Shown: positions 46,062-55,234 of the stretch, one piece after another | Layout of the letters: each line of letters opens with the position of its first letter | Position numbering within the stretch: position 1 is the first letter of the stretch | NCBI GenBank assembly: GCA_900230115.1 | Contig: LT907983.1 | Coordinates: 2,666,001-2,730,000 of the forward strand | Length of the DNA: 64,000 nucleotides | Direction of reading: 5' to 3' | Source of the DNA: Spirosomataceae bacterium TFI 002 | GTDB taxonomy: Bacteria; Bacteroidota; Bacteroidia; Cytophagales; Spirosomataceae | Notes under the pieces: generated by a model | What the model saw: the letters and a program-made list of their open reading frames with translations, nothing else | Databases searched by the model: none | What the model was told of the DNA's origin: nothing | Position numbers and translations under genes: made by a program

Positions 46062-46903
46062 TGTTCGTCTTCTATTTCCTCTAAAGTGAGCTGTTCTGAG
46101 GTTAATTTATTTTCAATAACATATACATATCGCAAGCCTGTAAAATCACTACTAAGCTCCACTTCTATGTCCCAAAAAGCTGATTGAGGTAGGTCTTTCA
46201 CTTTAGCAATCTTACCTACCATAATTTGAGAAGGGAAGATTAAGTTTTGATTGGAAGTAACCACACTGTCTCCAATTTTAACTTTTTTGAATTTATCAAT
46301 TGTTTTCAGGTCAATGTATCTATGAGAAACACTGTTCCAGTTTGAAACCCCTAAAGCAATTATATTCTCGTCTTTCAGGTTTTGGTTTACAACTTCGGAG
46401 GATATATTGAAATCGACATTGAGAATTGATATAACTCTAGAAAAGTGATCGCTGCAACTCATTACTTGACCAACTACACCAGCAGGTCCAATGACTCCCA
46501 TGCCAGGTTTGATTCCGTCAAGTTTCCCTTTGTTAATTGTAAGGTAATTTTTGCTTAGCCCTACAGTGTTATTTGCAACCTTGGCTGTAATGTATCCAAA
46601 CCTGTGAGCATAGGGGTTGTTGATTTCGTTGCTATCAACCTTTAGTTCTCTCAAGCTTGTTAACTCCTCTCGTAACTTGATATTTTCACTAGCAAGTTCT
46701 TCATTCGTTTTCTTGAGATAGATATATTCCTGAGCATTATAGGTTGCAGCCATGGTGCTGGCAGCAATTCTATTGCTTGAATTGAAAAGGCTTACATCCC
46801 ATTTGATGTTATTTTTACGGATCAAATAAAAACATACTATCTCCAATAGTAGGAACAACAGTAAGTTTCTGGCTTTGAAAATAAGGCCAAATAATTGACT
46901 CAT
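46058..46903 (-). CDS. mreC: Rod-shape protein MreC
   Basis: The 281-residue protein has one N-terminal span (LLLFLLLEIVCFYLIRK), a periplasmic coiled coil (KKTNEELASENIKLREELTS) and the MreC beta-domain (GMGVIGPAGVVGQVMSCSDH, GDSVVTSNQNLIFPSQ). It scaffolds PBP2 and RodA outside the membrane. It lies 21 bases behind mreB. Confidence 0.95.
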   Translation of the reverse strand: MSQLFGLIFKARNLLLFLLLEIVCFYLIRKNNIKWDVSLFNSSNRIAASTMAATYNAQEYIYLKKTNEELASENIKLREELTSLRELKVDSNEINNPYAHRFGYITAKVANNTVGLSKNYLTINKGKLDGIKPGMGVIGPAGVVGQVMSCSDHFSRVISILNVDFNISSEVVNQNLKDENIIALGVSNWNSVSHRYIDLKTIDKFKKVKIGDSVVTSNQNLIFPSQIMVGKIAKVKDLPQSAFWDIEVELSSDFTGLRYVYVIENKLTSEQLTLEEIEDEQ

Positions 46904-46924
46904 AATATTTTAAACAAATGAATG

Positions 46925-47956
46925 TTACTGAACTAATACAGCAGCGTATTTTTCAATGTTTTGAAGGACTTCACCAGTTCCACGAACAACCGCTCTTAAT
47001 GGATCCTCGGCAACATGGATAGGAAGTTTGGTCTTAATAGCCAATCTTTTTTCTAAACCATGAAGTAAGGCACCTCCACCTGTAAGGTAAATTCCGTTTT
47101 CGTAGATATCCGCAGAGAGTTCAGGCGGCGACATTTCTAATGCACGCATGATTGCTTCTTCTATTTTGGAAATTGACTTATCTAATGAGTAAGCGATTTC
47201 GCTATAAGTAACTTTAATTTCTTTTGGAATACCCGTCATTAAGTCTCTACCGCGAATCTCGATATCCGCAGGTGGGTTCTCTAAGTCTGGCAAGGCAGCT
47301 CCAACTTGAATTTTAATATATTCAGCACTTCTTTCTCCAATAAGTAAGTTGTGCTCTCTTCTCATGTAGTCAACAATATCACGAGTGAATAAGTCACCTG
47401 CAATTCTCACAGATGCTTCACATACGATACCAGAGAGTGCGATTACGGCGATTTCCGTCGTTCCACCTCCAATGTCTACAATCATAGACCCGTTAGGTTG
47501 TTCAATGTCAATTCCAATACCAATCGCAGCTGCGATTGGCTCATGAACCATGTATACTTCTTTAGCTCCTGCATGTTCAGCAGAATCTTTAACGGCTCTC
47601 TTCTCTACCTCAGTAATTCCAGAAGGTATACAAATCACCATTCTGTGCGATGGAGAGAAAAACCAGCTACGTCCAGTAGGGATCATTTTGATTAAGCCAC
47701 GAATCATTAATTCGGCAGCTGTAAAGTCGGCAATTACACCGTCTTTAAGTGGCCTAATAGTTTTTATATTTTCGTTGGTTTTTTCGTGCATTTGCATCGC
47801 CTTATGACCAATTGCCAAAACCTTTCCTGAAACTTTATCAAGGGCGATAATTGACGGTTCGTCTACGACGATTTCGTCTTTATAAATAATAAGTGTGTTT
47901 GCTGTGCCAAGGTCAATTGCAATATCGCTTGTAAGGAAGCTGAAAATTCCGGCCAT
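46925..47956 (-). CDS. mreB: Actin-like cell-shape protein MreB
   Basis: The 343 residues show the actin fold: SDIAIDLGTANTLIIYKDE, GVIADFTAAELMIRGLI, MIVDIGGGTTEIAVIALSG and NGIYLTGGGALLHGLE. It polymerises along the inner membrane and guides elongation. It is the first gene of mreBCD with the serine hydrolase. Confidence 0.98.
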   Translation of the reverse strand: MAGIFSFLTSDIAIDLGTANTLIIYKDEIVVDEPSIIALDKVSGKVLAIGHKAMQMHEKTNENIKTIRPLKDGVIADFTAAELMIRGLIKMIPTGRSWFFSPSHRMVICIPSGITEVEKRAVKDSAEHAGAKEVYMVHEPIAAAIGIGIDIEQPNGSMIVDIGGGTTEIAVIALSGIVCEASVRIAGDLFTRDIVDYMRREHNLLIGERSAEYIKIQVGAALPDLENPPADIEIRGRDLMTGIPKEIKVTYSEIAYSLDKSISKIEEAIMRALEMSPPELSADIYENGIYLTGGGALLHGLEKRLAIKTKLPIHVAEDPLRAVVRGTGEVLQNIEKYAAVLVQ

Positions 47957-47994
47957 TTATTGATGCGTATGAGTTTTAGGTACTTAATTGACCG

Positions 47995-48002
47995 CAAATT
48001 TA
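47995..48002 (-). promoter_or_regulatory. Candidate -7 element of the mreBCD promoter
   Basis: On the minus strand TAAATTTG followed by C fits TAnnTTTG, 39 bases before the mreB ATG. No -33 TTG is found at standard spacing. Confidence 0.45.
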
Positions 48003-48087
48003 AGACTAATAATCTCAAAAATTACCTAAATATCCAATTTTTACCAAACTATTACTTTACGGTAAATAACTAATAAGAATAAGGCTA

Positions 48088-48768
48088 TCAACAGATTAGC
48101 TTAAATCCTTCTCCATGGAGGTTCAATATTTTTATATTCGGGTCCGATTTTAGGTGTTTTCTAAGTTTTGTGACGTACACATCCATTGATCTTGCATTGA
48201 AATATGAATCATCTCCCCAAATTAATTTTAGGGCAAAACTGCGGCTGAGAGGCTTGTTCATGTTTTGGCAAAGTAACTTCAAAAGCTCTGACTCTTTGGT
48301 GGTAAGTTTTACTTTTTCTGTGTTGTTGCTCAGTTCTTGAGTAATGATGTCGAACTTTTGATTACCAATTTCATAAACTCTTTGTTCCTCTTCTTTATCT
48401 GCTTTGTTGACTCTTCGAAGAATGGCATTCATTCTCATTAAGAGCTCTTCCATACTGAATGGCTTTGTGATATAGTCATCGGCCCCAGATTTAAATCCTT
48501 GAATGGTGTCTTCTTTCATGGACTTGGCAGTCAAGAAAATTATAGGAACTTGCGGGTCGTGCATTCTTATTTCTTTTGCAAGTGAGAAGCCATCTTTCTT
48601 AGGCATCATGACATCTAGGATGCAAAGGTCATATTCTCCTTTTTGCAGAAAAAAGTTGAGCCCTTCGTCGCCATCCCTTGCAAGGTCAACATCGAAAAGT
48701 TTAGCACCGAGGTACTCTTGTAGTAGCATTCCTAGGTTTTGGTCGTCCTCCGCGAGTAAAATTTTCAT
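48088..48768 (-). CDS. OmpR/PhoB-type response regulator
   Basis: The 226-residue regulator has a receiver (Asp8/Asp9, acceptor Asp52 in CILDVMMPKKDG, Lys in DDYITKPFS) and a winged-helix domain (residues about 130-226) with LTTKESELLKLLCQNMN and MDVYVTKLRKHLKSDPNI. It lies 9 bases behind its histidine kinase gene. The pair resembles RprXY of Bacteroides in organisation; identity is not certain. It should control transcription by binding paired sites. Confidence 0.93.
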   Translation of the reverse strand: MKILLAEDDQNLGMLLQEYLGAKLFDVDLARDGDEGLNFFLQKGEYDLCILDVMMPKKDGFSLAKEIRMHDPQVPIIFLTAKSMKEDTIQGFKSGADDYITKPFSMEELLMRMNAILRRVNKADKEEEQRVYEIGNQKFDIITQELSNNTEKVKLTTKESELLKLLCQNMNKPLSRSFALKLIWGDDSYFNARSMDVYVTKLRKHLKSDPNIKILNLHGEGFKLIC

Positions 48769-48777
48769 AAGTGGTAG

Positions 48778-50703
48778 TTATACGTTTTGAGTATGAAAGT
48801 AAAGCGTAAATGTTGTGCCTTCGTTGATTTTACTATCTACTTCAATGTTGGCATTGTGTAGGTCCAGCATTTTTTTAACATAACTAAGTCCGAGGCCGAA
48901 ACCCTTTACATCATGTACGTTGCCAGTACTTACCCTATAGAACCTATCAAAAATACGAGATATTTGATCCTTGCTCATTCCTATTCCCTCGTCTCTTATA
49001 GTAAGCTTTAAAGAGCCATTCACATTTTCACTAGCAATAGTGATTTGTGGGCTTTCTTTAGAGTATTTATTTGCGTTGTCCATGAGGTTGTAAACGATGT
49101 TTGTCAAATGAACTTCGTCTCCTTCAATGATCGGGTTGTTCGCCTCCAACTCCAAGAACACTTGGCCATTTTTTTGCTCAATTTGAACACCAAGGTTTTG
49201 GTAAACTTGTTCGATCACTTCATGAATGTCAATCTCTTGTTTGTTTAGCTTTACTTCACCTTTTTCGAGCAATGCCATTTGTAAGACCTTTTCAACTTGT
49301 AGGCTCAGTCTATTGTTTTCATCTTTAATAATACCCAAGTACCTGTCAGTCTTTTGTTTATCTTTTATAACAGAGGCGTCTTTCATGACTTCTACCGCAA
49401 GAGATATCGTAGAAATAGGAGTTTTGAACTCGTGGGTCATGTTATTGATAAAGTCATTTTTAATCGTTGAGAGTTTTTTTTGCTGTAACATGGTATTGAT
49501 GGATGCATAGAATATACCACCAATTAGAAAAAGGAGTGCAATAGATGAGCCAAATACGGTGTTCATATTGCCCATTATGAGCTGGTCTCTCTCTGGAAAG
49601 TAAACATACAAGAATTGATCTTGCTGCATGGCGTCATTGGGGAAAAGTCTTACATTGTAAGACTTTTCTGATGATTTGGGATCATAGTTTTCAGCATACG
49701 AGGTAAAGATCATTTTATCAATATTCTTTACGCCATATTCATATTTGATAGCGATGCCGCGGTTGCTGAGTTCTTCTTTAAGCAATGTGTCAAGCATTTG
49801 CTGATTGAGTCGCTCAAAAATGGTTCTGTTGCCTTGTAAGAAATCAGTAAATACATCCTTTACTATTGCCGCCTTGTTTCTCGTTTTCTCGAAATTTTCT
49901 TGCCTTAGCTGTTCGGTTTTAACTTCTTCTTTGGGTTTTGACTTTACAAGTTTGACAGGTTTTTTAGCTTGGGTGTCAACTCTTATGGTATCCTTTTTAG
50001 TTTTATTTCTGGGAAGGTGTTTTGGCCTTTGCTGAACGTTAGTTGTGCTTTGAAGGTAAATCGCTCCTGTCAAAGGGTCTATTTGTTGGATATAGTAGCT
50101 TTCAGTGCCAAACTCCATATTGTTCATTTCGGCATCCAGCGTTGCTATGATATCTTCAATTCCATTATCATGTCCAATAAAAAACTGGGAGCCGGCATTG
50201 AAGTTTTGCCAGAACCTGTTTTGATCTTCAAACATTTGCTTGAAAAATGTAAGTTCATTGTTCGTAACACCTCTATTAATACCAGTAAAGGCATCGCTTG
50301 GCTGATTAAAAACAACTTCATAAGACGGCAATCTACCTTCGGGGATTGAGTCTTTTTTACGCCCGTTGGGTGACTTTGCGATGTCTCCTTTTTTTATCGT
50401 TTGATTTTTGACAAGGTCAGGTTTTGGCTCTTGACTTTTTGTTCTTTTTGGGAACGGATTTTTTCGAGGCTGTGCTAATGCTTCGAGGCTTTTTCGCTCT
50501 TGCTCTCGAATCTTTTTTTTGGCCAGAAAAATAACTTCTTGTTTGTCAATTTTAGCAACTGTGGCATTCATAGCTTCTACCACATTACGGTCAAATTGTT
50601 CCTTTTTAACTGCAATAGCATTTTCGATCCAATACCACTGAAAGGCAATGAGGGCGACAAATGCAATAAGCATGAAAATGATGATGTTCCTGAAATTCTT
50701 CAT
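48778..50703 (-). CDS. Sensor histidine kinase with large periplasmic domain
   Basis: The 641-residue kinase has a first span near residues 6-24, a periplasmic region of about 350 residues with charged low-complexity parts (RKNPFPKRTKSQEPKPD) and no known fold, a second span near residue 390 (IALLFLIGGIFYASI), and a HisKA domain with His424 (FINNMTHEFKTPIS). The HATPase domain has YNLMDNANKYSK, DEGIGMSKDQ and GFGLGLSYV. It phosphorylates the regulator encoded 9 bases downstream. The signal is unknown. Confidence 0.92.
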   Translation of the reverse strand: MKNFRNIIIFMLIAFVALIAFQWYWIENAIAVKKEQFDRNVVEAMNATVAKIDKQEVIFLAKKKIREQERKSLEALAQPRKNPFPKRTKSQEPKPDLVKNQTIKKGDIAKSPNGRKKDSIPEGRLPSYEVVFNQPSDAFTGINRGVTNNELTFFKQMFEDQNRFWQNFNAGSQFFIGHDNGIEDIIATLDAEMNNMEFGTESYYIQQIDPLTGAIYLQSTTNVQQRPKHLPRNKTKKDTIRVDTQAKKPVKLVKSKPKEEVKTEQLRQENFEKTRNKAAIVKDVFTDFLQGNRTIFERLNQQMLDTLLKEELSNRGIAIKYEYGVKNIDKMIFTSYAENYDPKSSEKSYNVRLFPNDAMQQDQFLYVYFPERDQLIMGNMNTVFGSSIALLFLIGGIFYASINTMLQQKKLSTIKNDFINNMTHEFKTPISTISLAVEVMKDASVIKDKQKTDRYLGIIKDENNRLSLQVEKVLQMALLEKGEVKLNKQEIDIHEVIEQVYQNLGVQIEQKNGQVFLELEANNPIIEGDEVHLTNIVYNLMDNANKYSKESPQITIASENVNGSLKLTIRDEGIGMSKDQISRIFDRFYRVSTGNVHDVKGFGLGLSYVKKMLDLHNANIEVDSKINEGTTFTLYFHTQNV

Positions 50704-50886
50704 TTATTCAAAATACAATCACTAAACGTTTAACTTTGAATTTTAAAATTAAGGCAAATATCAAAGAGAATAAGCCAATTAACGTTTTTTAACGAACCAA
50801 TGAACATAGTTTTTATTGTATTCGGAGTTTCTTTTTTACTCTTTTAGAGTGGGCTTTTAGCATTTCTATACCTACGAAAAGTTGTT

Positions 50887-51657
50887 TTGAAAAAGTCTCC
50901 ACCAAATGCTCCAAGAGCAGACTATTTATCTCAATTAGATCCAAATTCGAAGCGAATTGTATTTGCAGGTGATAGTAATACACACGCAAATATGAGCTAC
51001 AATTGGACTAAACTCATTGAGGGTGACTTTGAGAAAGTAAATGCAGGAATTAATGGAGACTTGAGTAATAACTTGCTAGAGCGAATTGACGAAACAATTG
51101 CTTCTCGACCAGATTACGTATGTATTCTTATTGGCACCAATGATGTGAATGCAAGTATGAGTACGGTTGCAAAAGATCGTTATGTTGATAATGGTAAGAT
51201 TGACGCCAATCAAGATGTAAGTGTGGACGTTTTTCGTGATAATTTGGAAAAGATCATTCGTAAACTTCAAAAGGAGACTAAGGCTCATATTGCAGTATTG
51301 TCACTTCCACTGATTGGCGAAGATTTGAAAAGTGAGGCAAACTTACGTGCCGATGAATACAGTGAATTAATTAAAAAGATAGCGATACAATTCAATCTTA
51401 GTTTTGTTGATATTCGTAAAGAGTTGAAGCAGTATGTTCAGCTTTATCAAAAGGTTCGTCCTCCTAGCTATGAAAAGTACTTTTACATAATGCTTAAAAG
51501 TATTTTTCTCCATTTTTATTTCGGCTATTCATTCGACAAGTTGAGTGCAATGAATGATATGTTACTAAGTCATGACCAGCTTCATCAAAATAGTATTTCG
51601 GGTAATATCATTGCCAAAGAGGTGAATGCTTGGATAGTTAGAATTGAGCCGAAATAG
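50887..51657 (+). CDS. SGNH/GDSL-family hydrolase
   Basis: A 256-residue protein without a signal peptide. Block I is VFAGDSNTHAN with Ser30, block III ILIGTNDVNA, and the closing Asp-x-x-His is in LLSHDQLHQNSISG. The enzymes hydrolyse esters, including acyl groups on polysaccharides. The start is a TTG at 50887; no ATG precedes the first conserved strand. It is divergent from the two-component genes. Confidence 0.87.
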   Translation: MKKSPPNAPRADYLSQLDPNSKRIVFAGDSNTHANMSYNWTKLIEGDFEKVNAGINGDLSNNLLERIDETIASRPDYVCILIGTNDVNASMSTVAKDRYVDNGKIDANQDVSVDVFRDNLEKIIRKLQKETKAHIAVLSLPLIGEDLKSEANLRADEYSELIKKIAIQFNLSFVDIRKELKQYVQLYQKVRPPSYEKYFYIMLKSIFLHFYFGYSFDKLSAMNDMLLSHDQLHQNSISGNIIAKEVNAWIVRIEPK

Positions 51658-51766
51658 TGATTTTCTATTTCGAAGTAATACTTAAATGTCGGCCTAAAAA
51701 CCTAAAGTTGTTCAAATTGTAATAGAAGTGACTAAAAGGCTATTACTGAAAACCACTTCTATAACT

Positions 51767-51774
51767 TATCTTTG
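51767..51774 (+). promoter_or_regulatory. -7 promoter element of uxaB
   Basis: TATCTTTG matches TAnnTTTG exactly, 23 bases before the start codon; the -33 site is weak. Confidence 0.55.
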
Positions 51775-51797
51775 AAAAAATTATATAATCAAGCACA

Positions 51798-53255
51798 ATG
51801 ATCCTAAATAAAGAACTACACCCAATTACTAAAAATAACCCAGAGAAAGTACTACAGTTTGGAACTGGAGTTTTATTGCGAGGCTTGTGCGATTATGCAA
51901 TTGACAAAGCCAACAAAAAAGGGGTCTTCAATGGTAGTGTAGTTGTAGTAAAGTCTACTCCTGGAAGTTTAAGTGACTTTAATGATCAAGATAACCTATA
52001 TACAGTGTGTGTAAGAGGGTTGGATAATGGAAAAATTATTGAGGAGAATATTATTAATGAAAGCATAAGTAGAGTTATAAGTGCTGCAAGTGACTGGGAT
52101 GCTTTTTTAGAAACTGCGGAAAATCCACAAATGAACGTGGTTATTAGCAATACAACGGAAGTTGGTTTGCAATACCACGAAGAAAACCTTGGAGCAACTT
52201 GCCCAAGCTCTTTCCCTGGCAAACTAACACTTTGGCTAAAAAAACGATTTGATTCTGGTCTGTCGGGCGTTGTGATTATTCCAACTGAGCTTGTTGTAGA
52301 TAACGGAATGTTATTGAAATCGTTTGTTATTAAGCATGCTCAAAGAAATCAGCTTGGAGGAGATTTTGTAGAGTGGATAGAAAACGAAAATGACTTCTGT
52401 AATTCGTTAGTTGATAGAATTGTTCCAGGTAAGCCCGAAGCAAACGAGTTGGAAGAGTTGAAAACTAGTCTGGGTTATGAAGACAACTTGATCCTAAAGT
52501 GTGAAGCTTATAAATTATGGGCAATAGAAGGAGGAGATAGAGTTAAGGACATTTTGAGCTTCGAAGAGGTAGATAAGAATATTGTTGTTGCAAAGGATAT
52601 TACGCAGTACAGAGAGTTAAAGCTAAGAATGCTTAATGCTCCTCACACATTGATGAGTGGACTAGCGTTTTTGTCAGGGTTTGAGCACGTAAAAGATGCA
52701 CTAAATGATGGACTGATGGAAAAGTTCATGACCATTTTAATGCTGACCGAAATGGCACCTGCTTTACCAGCAAATATTGATGCAAAATTAGCTCAACGTT
52801 ACGGAAGAGAAGTCATGGATAGATTCCGTAACCCATACCTTAACCATAAATGGCATAGCATAACTTTGCAATACAGTATGAAGATGAAAAATAGAGTAAT
52901 GCCATTGCTCTATAAATATTACGAGATTTTTGAAACAGTGCCACAGTATTTAGCAAGGTGTTTTGCGGCCTATCTTCTATTCATGAAGAGTGTAGAGCAA
53001 AAGGACGGAAAGTTTTATGGAGAGAGTCACGGAGAGAAATATTTGATCAATGATGACCAAGCACCTTATTTTCATGAGTTATGGACATGTGATGATCCAG
53101 TAAAAGTTACAAAGTTAGCACTTAGCAATGAAGAGCTTTGGGGAACTGACCTAACACAGCTAAATGGCTTAGAGTCAAACGTTGCCATTCACTTAAGTAA
53201 TATGCAAATGGCGGGTGTAAGAGAAGTTGCGGCAGCTCTAAATGTTTATGCGTAA
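51798..53255 (+). CDS. uxaB: Tagaturonate reductase (altronate oxidoreductase)
   Basis: The 485-residue protein belongs to the long-chain mannitol dehydrogenase family: QFGTGVLLRGLCDYAIDKA binds NAD, VVISNTTEVGLQYHEE and IPTELVVDNG line the substrate site, and ELKLRMLNAPHTLMSGLAFL holds the catalytic region. It reduces tagaturonate to altronate in galacturonate breakdown. No other uxa or kdg genes are near, so the pathway is scattered or the assignment slightly wide. Confidence 0.88.
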   Translation: MILNKELHPITKNNPEKVLQFGTGVLLRGLCDYAIDKANKKGVFNGSVVVVKSTPGSLSDFNDQDNLYTVCVRGLDNGKIIEENIINESISRVISAASDWDAFLETAENPQMNVVISNTTEVGLQYHEENLGATCPSSFPGKLTLWLKKRFDSGLSGVVIIPTELVVDNGMLLKSFVIKHAQRNQLGGDFVEWIENENDFCNSLVDRIVPGKPEANELEELKTSLGYEDNLILKCEAYKLWAIEGGDRVKDILSFEEVDKNIVVAKDITQYRELKLRMLNAPHTLMSGLAFLSGFEHVKDALNDGLMEKFMTILMLTEMAPALPANIDAKLAQRYGREVMDRFRNPYLNHKWHSITLQYSMKMKNRVMPLLYKYYEIFETVPQYLARCFAAYLLFMKSVEQKDGKFYGESHGEKYLINDDQAPYFHELWTCDDPVKVTKLALSNEELWGTDLTQLNGLESNVAIHLSNMQMAGVREVAAALNVYA

Positions 53256-53371
53256 AATAATTTATGAAAAACTCTTGGAATAAATAAAACTGTCCTACAT
53301 CTTTGCAATCCCAAATGAGGGGAGTCTAGCTCTTCCGATAGTTATCGGGAGGTTCAAAGCTTCAAAATTTA

Positions 53372-53446
53372 GGGAGTTTAGCTCAGTTGGTTCAGAGCAT
53401 CTGCCTTACAAGCAGAGGGTCGGGGGTTCGAATCCCTCAACTCCCA
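53372..53446 (+). tRNA. tRNA-Val (anticodon UAC)
   Basis: A 75-base cloverleaf. The acceptor stem pairs GGGAGTT (53372-53378) with AACTCCC (53439-53445), discriminator A53446. The D-arm AGCTCAGTTGG, anticodon stem TCTGC/GCAGA with loop CTTACAA (anticodon TAC at 53407-53409), and the T-arm GGTTCGAATCC are complete. CCA is not encoded beyond the first bases. A terminator begins four bases later. Confidence 0.96.
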
Positions 53447-53449
53447 CAC

Positions 53450-53479
53450 AAAGTCTTCGAGAAATCGAGGACTTTTTTT
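53450..53479 (+). terminator. Intrinsic terminator of tRNA-Val
   Basis: An 11-bp stem with one G-U pair (53450-53460 with 53465-53475) capped by a GAAA tetraloop, and seven T residues. Copies recur near 53570, 53690 and 53809. Confidence 0.88.
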
Positions 53480-53488
53480 GTTTTTAAG

Positions 53489-53846
53489 CCTCTGCCTTGG
53501 AAGGAGAAGGTTGGGGCGATGCGGCGTACCGATTCGAATCGCGAAATGTCGCACCACTTACTTCCACACAAAGTCTTCTAGAAATCGAAGGCTTTTTTTG
53601 TTTTTAAGCCTCTGCCTTGGAAGGAGAGGGTTGGGGCGATGCGGCGTTCCGATTCGAATCGCGAAATGTCGCACCACTCACTTCCACACAAAGTCTTCGA
53701 GAAATCGAGGGCTTTTTTGTTTTTAAGCCTCTGGCTTGGAAGGAGAGGGTTAGGGCGATGCGGCGTTCCGATTCGAATCGCGAAATGTCGCACCACTCAC
53801 TCCCACACAAAGTCTTCGAGAAATCGAAGGCTTTTTTCTTGTTTTA
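53489..53846 (+). repeat. Three tandem 120-bp repeats derived from tRNA-Val 3' half plus terminator
   Basis: Units lie at 53489-53608, 53609-53727 and about 53728-53846, nearly identical. Each starts with CCTCTGCCTTGGAAGG, a decayed anticodon arm of the tRNA, continues with GGTTGGGG, a 28-base insert, a T-arm-like palindrome CGATTCGAATCG, the acceptor 3' end CTTCCACACA or CTCCCACACA, then AAAGTCTTC...GAAA... and a T-run, which repeats the tRNA terminator. A more diverged copy follows near 53900-53965. No mature tRNA can fold from a unit, because the 5' half is absent. Open frames read through the array are artefacts of the period being divisible by three. Confidence 0.85.
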
Positions 53847-54068
53847 AAACGTAGTATTCGGTTTGCGAATAGAAGTGTATGTATGTTTGGAGTCGATACA
53901 TTGCACCGGCGAACGTCGCACCGTTTAACCCCGACCAAAGTCCTCTTATGGTAGACTTTTCTGCCTTATCTATTCAAGTTATTAGAAAGGGGTTGTTGAT
54001 GGCTTTTGAGAAAATATAAATTTATTTCGATTGCAAATTGTGCTTTGTATTAAGGCTTCAAAGTAGAA

Positions 54069-54521
54069 TCAATTCAAGACTCTCATGCCTTCATAAATAA
54101 CAATACTCACAGCGTTTGCTAGGTTAAGGCTTCGAACCTTGTCAGAGTAAATTGGAATATTGTATTGATGAGCCTCATTTGCTTTCAGTAGATCTTTGGG
54201 TAAACCGACAGATTCTTTTCCGAAAATCAAAAATTGTCCTTCTTGGAAGGGGATTTCCCAGAACGCTTTTTCTGCATGGCTCGAAAGAAACGCCATGGGT
54301 TCGTTTTTATTTAGTTCAAAAAACTCCTCTTGGCTTTCATAATATCGAACGTCTAAATGTTGCCAGTAATCTAGACCTGCACGCTTGAGTCTTTTGTCAG
54401 AAAGCTCAAACCCAAAAGGTTTAACCAAATGTAGTATTGATCCTGTTGCTAAGCTTAGTCGACCAATATTGCCAGTATTATTAGGGATCTCAGGCTCAAT
54501 TAAAACGATATTTAAAGGCAT
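54069..54521 (-). CDS. trmL: tRNA (cytidine(34)-2'-O)-methyltransferase
   Basis: The 150-residue SPOUT protein has the TrmL core: NIVLIEPEIPNNTGNIGRLS, KPFGFELSDKRLKRAGLDYW, FLIFGKESVGLPKDLL and the knot SLNLANAVSIVIYEGMR. It methylates the ribose of the wobble base in tRNA-Leu. It is next to the tRNA-Val array, though its target is another tRNA. Confidence 0.95.
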   Translation of the reverse strand: MPLNIVLIEPEIPNNTGNIGRLSLATGSILHLVKPFGFELSDKRLKRAGLDYWQHLDVRYYESQEEFFELNKNEPMAFLSSHAEKAFWEIPFQEGQFLIFGKESVGLPKDLLKANEAHQYNIPIYSDKVRSLNLANAVSIVIYEGMRVLN

Positions 54522-54662
54522 AGTTTGATTTAATCTTAGCAGTTAGGGCGAAATGTAAAGCTACCCGAACATTTCTGATATTTCAAGCAGAATGGTTTCC
54601 TCTTTGTGCTTCACGTTACTAATTACTTTTTAGCCTCACCTGAAAGCTGGTTGAAGATTTAA

Positions 54663-55130
54663 TTATTTCTTATGAGCTAAGCTTTCTTCTGCCCAGTTGT
54701 TTAATTGAAGCGGAATTACAAAGCCCACTTTTCTGCTGACTTCTTGCCCAGCGGAGTTAAGTATTAATAGGGTAGGGTAAGAGGTAATCGAATATCTCTT
54801 AGCAATTATATTTCCCTGTGGACTTTCAACGTCGATGGATAGGTTGATAAAGTTCTTATTAAAAAGCTCGCCTACGCTTTCTCTTGGAAAAGTGACGCTT
54901 TTGAGCATTTTGCATGGTCTACACCATTTTGCGTAGAAATCTACAAAAATGAGTTTATCTTGTTCTTGAGCTTTGATTAAACTCTCCTCTAGGTCGTCGC
55001 TTGTCCATTCTATACCGTCTCCCTTAAGTATGGGAAGTTGATCTACTTTTTCGTAAGAAGTAAATTGCATCAACAACAAAAATCCAATGAGTAAGACAAA
55101 AGGAATATAGCTGAGGTATTTCTTTAACAT
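54663..55130 (-). CDS. Membrane-anchored thioredoxin-like protein
   Basis: The 155-residue protein has one N-terminal span (IPFVLLIGFLLLMQF) and a thioredoxin domain with the pair Cys70-Cys73 (FYAKWCRPCKML) and the cis-Pro loop SYPTLLIL. The active site resembles DsbD C-terminal/thiol-disulfide reductases. It faces the periplasm and probably reduces substrates there. No partner gene is near. Confidence 0.9.
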   Translation of the reverse strand: MLKKYLSYIPFVLLIGFLLLMQFTSYEKVDQLPILKGDGIEWTSDDLEESLIKAQEQDKLIFVDFYAKWCRPCKMLKSVTFPRESVGELFNKNFINLSIDVESPQGNIIAKRYSITSYPTLLILNSAGQEVSRKVGFVIPLQLNNWAEESLAHKK

Positions 55131-55178
55131 AGTTAATTCAATTACGTAAATGTAGAGGTGAAAGTAGGTTAAGTGAGT

Positions 55179-55213
55179 AAAAAAATAGCCACTGCTTTGG
55201 TGAAACAGTGGCT
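55179..55213 (-). terminator. Intrinsic terminator of the beta-glucosidase gene
   Basis: A perfect 8-bp stem (55206-55213 with 55187-55194) with an 11-base loop, followed by AT-T-run on the minus strand. Confidence 0.85.
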
Positions 55214-55234
55214 AGGTTTAAGAAAATTAAAATT

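Noticed and set aside
53447-53850. Tandem repeats as a CRISPR array, and long open frames read through them
   Set aside because: The units are contiguous 119-120 bp copies without variable spacers, contain tRNA and terminator sequence, and the frames are open only because the period is a multiple of three.
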